Source of the DNA: Homarus americanus | Taxonomy: Eukaryota > Arthropoda > Malacostraca > Decapoda > Nephropidae | NCBI RefSeq assembly: GCF_018991925.1 | Contig: NW_024738608.1 | Location: forward strand, 3,172,754 to 3,236,753 | Direction of reading: 5' to 3' | Length of the DNA stretch: 64,000 nt | Shown: piece after piece, positions 58,685 through 64,000 of the stretch | Layout of the letters: every line of letters starts with the position of its first letter | Position numbering within the stretch: the first letter of the stretch is position 1 | The notes under the pieces: model-generated | Database searches by the model: none | Told to the model about the DNA's origin: nothing | The model's input: only the letters and a program-made list of their open reading frames with translations | Made by a program: the position numbers and the translations under genes

Positions 58685-59125
58685 GGAATGGGAGAGAAAA
58701 TAACCTTACGAGAGGAGGGAGAATAAAGGAGAAGAAGAAGGGAAGAAGGAAGGAAGAGGGAGACAAAGAAGTAGGGGGTGGGGGTGAGAGGAGGTACAGG
58801 AGGATGGAAGATGGAATGATAATAAAGGAGAGGAGAAGGAAGGAGGAGGGGAAGGAAGGAAGGAGGAGTAATAGAAGGAGCGTTGGTGATGGAGGGGGAG
58901 GAAGGAGGATACAGAAGAAGAAGGGAGAGAGAGAGAGGAAGGAATAAAGAAGAAGGAAGGAAGAAGAATTAAGAGGGATTTATGGAGAGGGAAGGAAGAG
59001 TAGTTTTAGTAAAGCAATGAGATGGGAGGAAGAGGAAGGAAAGGAAGAAAAGGATTAAAGAAGAAGGAAGGAGAAGGGAGGAGGAGGAAGGGTTAGAAAG
59101 GGAAGAAGAGAAAGGCCTTAGACAC
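58685..59125. repeat. Purine-rich block
   Basis: GAAGGAAGGAGG-type sequence with few pyrimidines. Confidence 0.9.
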
Positions 59126-59225
59126 CCTAAGGGCATGATAGAGACCTTAGACACCCGGCATGATAGAGACCCTTAGACACCCTTAGGGGCATGATAGAGA
59201 CCATTAGACACCCTTAGGCATGATA
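59118..59225. repeat. About 31-bp repeat, four copies
   Basis: Units with TTAGACACCCTTAGGG then CATGATAGAGACC, varying in length. Confidence 0.9.
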
Positions 59226-59384
59226 ACCGGTCAAAATCATGTCCTCTGTGCCGCCCAAAATGGCTCGAGGTAAGTGGCATGATCGTTCCTGCCGCCTCTA
59301 ATCACCTTGTCAACTTAGCTCAGTAAACCACAGCTTGTACGCTAATGGTCATTGGACTCAGGAAACAGCAAAGTGATATTTAGT

Positions 59385-59612
59385 GGCGTGGTGGTTGGAG
59401 GAGGGTAGTGGTGGGGAGGGGCAGGGGGGGGGGTGTGGGGATAGGGGGTGTCGAGAGGGAAGTGGGGAGGGGTGGTGAGGCAGGGGATAGGGGAGGTGTC
59501 GGAGGAGGGGTAGGTGGTGGGGAGGGAGGGGTGGCAGAGGTGCAGTGGGGATAGGGGGAGGTGTCGAGGTGGGTAGTGTTTGGGGATGGAAAGTATAAGA
59601 GAGAGAGAGAGA

Positions 59613-59650
<38 letters not shown>
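59385..59650. repeat. G-rich block then (GA)n
   Basis: GGGGAGGGGTGGTGAGG-type units to about 59585, then (GA)n at 59597-59650. Confidence 0.9.
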
Positions 59651-59652
<2 letters not shown>

Positions 59653-59769
59653 CAAGTAAAGCATTCACTCAAAATTATCAAAACCTCAAAATATGAAAGT
59701 AAAGATAAAACTAAAATAAAAAAAATAGAAGAAAGTCTAAAGAAGAAGAGAGAGAGAGAGAGAGTCATT

Positions 59770-60349
59770 TATTAGGAGAAATATTGTGATAAGCCATTGT
59801 TGAGGAGGTGTGGTGGACCCGTTCACTTGATAAAACTAATAGCACCACACACTGACCTGGAGGTTGAGTGATGACCCACACTCACACCACCTAATACTCC
59901 CACCATTCATATTCCTGAACAAAATTGATGGTTGAAGGAACTAAAAGTGAGACGAATTGACTAAAATGATGAGATACGAGCAGTTTCCACCGTAGACGTT
60001 GATGGTGTTGAGGAGGGGAGGCGTGACTCTCTTGTGGATTAGGTTTTTAAGAACCATCGTCGTCAACACTCTACATCACTTGGTATCCGGAATCTATTGT
60101 TGACATGAATTTTAAACCTATATTACGTAATTTTGCATGTGAATCAATCCGGATTTAAAAAAACGTCAACACTCAAGGCGAACTTCAAATTAGACTTAGA
60201 GACCGTCAGCACTACAGGGTATATTATATTCACTACTTTATAACTTTACATCTGACGAACACTTGAAGATGTAACCAATCATCCAGTCTGCCACTTGAAC
60301 CCCTACAGCTCCCAGGACAAGGTGAGATGAGCAGAAGTATTTATATACT
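59770..60349. other. Unique sequence
   Basis: About 580 bp of ordinary sequence before the 25-bp array. No gene, RNA or element recognised. Confidence 0.5.
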
Positions 60350-62693
60350 GTATGTCTCTTGATGTTTGTGTTTACTGAGTCTTGATGTTTGTGTTTACTG
60401 AGTCACTTGATGTTTGTGTTTACTGAGTCACTTGATGTTTGTGTTTACTGAGTCTCTGATGTTGTGTTACTGAGTCCTTGATGTTTGTGTTTACTGAGTC
60501 ACTTGATGTTTGTGTTTACTGAGTCTCGTGATGTTTGTGTTTACTGAGTCCCTTGATGTTTGTGTTTACTGAGTCCCTTGATGTTTGTGTTTACTGAGTC
60601 TCGATGTTTGTGTTTACTGAGTCCCTTGATGTTTGTGTTTACTGAGCCCTTGATGTTTGTGTTTACTGGAGTCCCTTGTTGTTTGTGTTTACTGAGTCCC
60701 TTGATGTTGGTTACTGAGTCCTTGATTGTGTTTACTGAGTCCCTTGATGTTTGTGTTTACTGAGTCTTGATGTTTGTGTTTACTGAGTCTCTTGATGTTT
60801 GTGTTTACTGAGTCACTTGATTGTGTTTACTGAGTCCTTGATGTTTGTGTTTACTGAGTCACTTGATTGTGTTTACTGAGTCCCTTGATGTTTGTGTTTA
60901 CTGAACCCTTTTGTGTTTACTGAGTCCCTTGATGTTTGTGTTTACTGAGTCTCTTGATGTTTGTGTTTACTGAGTCTCTTGATGTTTGTGTTTACTGAGA
61001 CCCTTGGTGTTTGTGTTTACTGAGTCCTTGATGTTTGTGTTTACTGAGTCCCTTGTTGTTTGTGTTTACTGAGTCCCTGATGTTTGTGTTTACTGAGTCA
61101 CTTGATTGTGTTTACTGAGTCCCTTGATGTTTGTGTTTACTGAGTCTCTTGATGTTTGTGTTTACTGAGTTCCTTGATGTTTGTGTTTACTGAGTCCCTT
61201 GATGTTTGTGTTTACTGAGTCCGTTGGTGTTGTGTTACTGAGTCCCTTGATGTTTGTGTTTACTGAGTCCCTTGTTGTTTGTGTTACTGAGTCCCTTGAT
61301 GTTTGTGTTTACTGAGTCCCTTGATTGTGTTTACTGAGTCCCTTGATGTTTGTGTTTACTGAGTCCTTGATTGTGTTTACTGAGTCCTTGATGTTTGTGT
61401 TTACTGAGTCACTTGATGTTTGTGTTTACTGAGTCCTTGATGTTTGTGTTTACTGAGTCCCTTGATGTTTGTGTTTACTGAGTCTCGTGATGTTTGTGTT
61501 TGCTGAGTCCCTTGATGTTTGTGTTACTGAGTCCTTGATTGTGTTTACTATCCTTGATGTTTGTGTTTACTGAGTCCTTGATGTTTTGTGTTTACTGAGT
61601 CCCTGATGTTTGTGTTTCTGGGTCCCTTGATGTTTGTGTTACTGAGTCCCTTGATGTTTGTGTTTACTGAGTCTCTTGATGTTTTGTTTACTGAGTCACT
61701 TGATGTTTGTGTTTCTGTGTCCCTTGATGTTTGTGTACTGAGTCCCTTGATTTGTTTACGGGATTCCTTGATGTTTGTGTTTACTGAGTCCCTGATTGTG
61801 TTTACTGAGTCCTTGATGTTTGTGTTTACTGAGTCACTTGATGTTTGTGTTTACCGAGTCCCTTGATGTTTGTGTTTACTGAGTCCCTTGATGTTTGTGT
61901 TTACTGAGTCCTTTGATGTTTGTGTTTACTGAGTCCCTTGATGTTTGTGTTTACTGAGTCCTTTGATGTTTGTGTTTACCGAGTTTACTGAGTCCCTTGA
62001 TGTTTGTGTTTACTGAGTCCCTTGATGTTTGTGTTTACTGGAGTCCTTGATTGTGTTTACTGGTCCTTGATGTTTTTTGTTTTACTGGAGTCACTTGATG
62101 TTTGTGTTTACTGAGTCACTTGATGTTTGTGTTTACTGAGTCCCTTGATGTTTGTGTTTACTGAGTCCCTTGATGTTTGTGTTTACTGAGTCACTTGATG
62201 TTTGTGTTTACTGAGTCCCTTGATGTTTGTGTTTACTGAGTCCCTTGATGTTTGTGTTTACTGAGTCACTTGATGTTTGTGTTTACTGAGTCCCTTGATG
62301 TTTGTGTTTACTGAGTCCCTTGATGTTTGTGTTTACTGAGTCACTTGATGTTTGTGTTTACTGAGTCCCTTGATGTTTGTGTTTACTGAGTCCCTTGATG
62401 TTTGTGTTTACTGAGTCACTTGATGTTTGTGTTTACTGAGTCCCTTGATGTTTGTGTTTACTGAGTCCCTTGATGTTTGTGTTTACTGAGTCACTTGATG
62501 TTTGTGTTTACTGAGTCCCTTGATGTTTGTGTTTACTGAGTCCCTTGATGTTTGTGTTTACTGAGTCACTTGATGTTTGTGTTTACTGAGTCCCTTGATG
62601 TTTGTGTTTACTGAGTCCCTTGATGTTTGTGTTTACTGAGTCCCTTGATGTTTGTGTTTACTCAGTCCCTTGATGTTTGTGTTTACTGAGTCC
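60350..62693. repeat. 25-bp minisatellite with a 75-bp higher-order zone
   Basis: About 95 copies of a 25-bp unit (TTGATGTTTGTGTTTACTGA then GTCCC). From about 62100 to 62640 copies follow a strict order, one ending GTCAC and then two ending GTCCC, repeated about seven times, giving a 75-bp higher-order unit with almost no indels. Before 62100 the array is irregular and indel-rich. One or two further copies lie at 62994-63030 beyond the LINE insertion. Confidence 0.97.
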
Positions 62694-62993
62694 AAAGGGG
62701 ACATTACAAAGGTACTCAAACTATCCAACCAGGAGCGAACTCGTAACAATGGTTTTAAACTAGACAAATTTAGATTTAGGCGTGAAATAGGTAAACACTG
62801 GTTTGGAAACAGAGTAGTGGATGAATGAAACAAGTTACCAAATATCATCATTAACTCGAATACGCTGAATTGCTTCAAACATAGGTTGGATGCTTATATG
62901 AGCAATAGGGGTTGGGTGTAAACGGGACTGCCCAGTATGGGCCAATAGGCCCGCTGCAGTTTCCTCCATTCTTATTTTCTCATGTTCTTATGT
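62694..62993 (+). pseudogene. LINE 3' end inserted in the 25-bp array
   Basis: KGDITKVLKLSNQERTRNNG starts at 62694, followed by FKLDKFRFRREIGKHWFGNR, VVDE-stop-NKLPNIIINSNTLN and CFKHRLDAYMSNRGWV, ending at TAA 62919-62921. This is the C-terminal tail of a CR1/L2-type LINE RT, where the block reads VVxxWNxLP; the Trp codon TGG has become TGA at 62826-62828. The 3' untranslated end (GGGCCAATAGGCCCGCTGCA and later TTCTTATTTTCTCATGTTCT) ends in CTTATG-type short repeats as in CR1/L2-like elements. The insertion splits the minisatellite; matching repeat units occur on both sides. Confidence 0.85.
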
Positions 62994-63180
62994 TTGTGTT
63001 TACTGAGTCCCTTGATGTTTGTGTTTAGAGATCTCCCAACCAAACCAAACCAGACCTCTCTTACACACACACACGGGGGCAGGTACAGGTGTATAATTTA
63101 GGTGTTTGTAATGATAAGAGCCACCAGTGTTGACCTGTCTCTTGTGGGGAGTTATTATGCTGTTATTTATTACTTGCATG

Positions 63181-63184
<4 letters not shown>

Positions 63185-63222
<38 letters not shown>
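63185..63222. repeat. (TC)n microsatellite
   Basis: About 19 TC dinucleotides followed by T/C-rich sequence. Confidence 0.95.
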
Positions 63223-63225
<3 letters not shown>

Positions 63226-63339
63226 TTTCTATGTCTAACTTTTTTCTTTCTCTCTCTACTTTTTTCTTTCTTTCTTTACCTTTTTGTCCGTATTCCTTCT
63301 TTTATTCTTTTCTTGTCTCACTTTCTCTTTCTCGCTCGC

Positions 63340-64000
63340 TCACACCTACACCCACTGGTCTACACCCACCCTTGTTTTCACCTACACCATCTACACCCTA
63401 CCGCCCACACCCACCTATTACCACCGCCACCTACCTACCCGAACCACCCACTTGCCCCACCTTCCACCTACTCCACCACCCACCTGCCCCGAATCACCCA
63501 ATTGCCCCAGACACCCACCGGCCCAGACCACCCACCTGCCCCAGACCACCCCACCTGCCCCACCTTCAAGAGCTATTCCACCACCCACTTTTGAACCACC
63601 CACCTCCCCCACCTTCAAACTATTCCACCACCCGCCCCTTTTGAAGACACCACCTGCCCCACCTTCATCCTGCTCCCACCCACTTTTGAACCACCCTGCC
63701 CCACCACCCGCACTTACCACCATCCACCTGCCTCACCACCCACACCCCTTACCTCCACAACTCGCCACTACCACCCTCACCTCTCATCATCACCCTCACC
63801 ACCACACCTCATCACCACCGTCACTTTTCACCACCACTCTCACCCCTCAGCATCACCATTCTCGCACACCCCTATCACAACCATCTCCCCGTATCACCGC
63901 CCTCACCACCAAAAGTCATCACCCTCACTCTTCATCACCACCCTCACCCCCTATCACCACCTTCACCCCTCACCCCCTATCACCACCCTCACCCCTTCAC
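63340..64000. repeat. CCACCCACCTGCCCC and CATCACCACCCTCACC repeats, open at the window end
   Basis: First half: degenerate units CCACCCACCTGCCCCAG and CCTTCAA. Second half: CATCACCACCCTCACCCC. C/A-rich, almost no G; it continues beyond the window. Pro/His/Thr-rich frames are compositional. Confidence 0.93.

Overview
This is non-coding, repeat-saturated eukaryotic nuclear DNA. Arrays and blocks of the arthropod telomere-type pentamer (TTAGG/CCTAA), very dense microsatellites, dozens of minisatellites and several decayed LINEs point to an arthropod; a decapod crustacean is the best guess, from general knowledge of such genomes. The window holds no bacterial operon, CRISPR array, rRNA gene or intact host gene. 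One scaffold gap (100 N) lies at 3901-4000.

Layout. 1-423: unremarkable sequence. 424-3867: a 20-bp minisatellite. 4007-8660: three decayed minus-strand copies of one retroelement family, the longest keeping a recognisable reverse transcriptase, each next to an ACT/AGT microsatellite. 8661-13015: low-complexity blocks and a 62-bp higher-order form of the CCTAA repeat. 13466-14272: a 34-bp minisatellite. 14935-15530: a divergent array in which a CCAAT-type box sits 24-25 bp before a CRE-like TGACGTCA again and again. 16-28 kb: telomere-type repeats, purine/pyrimidine tracts, many minisatellites (the largest 24465-27045) and a 41-bp CCAAT array at 21560-21990. 28581-30329: a 5'-truncated LINE with RT motifs A, B and C. 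31970-32155: a tRNA-derived SINE-like head, followed by a 68-bp minisatellite. 34202-34352 and 35297-36625: two oppositely oriented fragments of a second LINE family. 37.2-45.8 kb: further arrays. 45962-46250: two more fragments of the first retroelement family, again in AGT repeats. 46.3-50.1 kb: the longest relatively unique stretch. 50156-53985: a 16-bp array. 54-59.7 kb: GT, C-rich, hairpin-forming 40-bp, CAC and purine blocks. 60350-63030: a 25-bp array interrupted by a LINE 3' end. 63340-64000: a CAC-rich block running off the window.

Nearly all long open frames come from tandem repeats whose unit has no stop codon in any frame, so they are not evidence of genes. The only protein-like signals with family resemblance are retrotransposon pseudogenes. 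The points most worth following are the phased CCAAT/RFX-half-site/CRE array, four perfect AGGTCA direct repeats (DR1) in the unique islands, the retroelement family found only beside AGT microsatellites, and the 41-bp CCAAT array.
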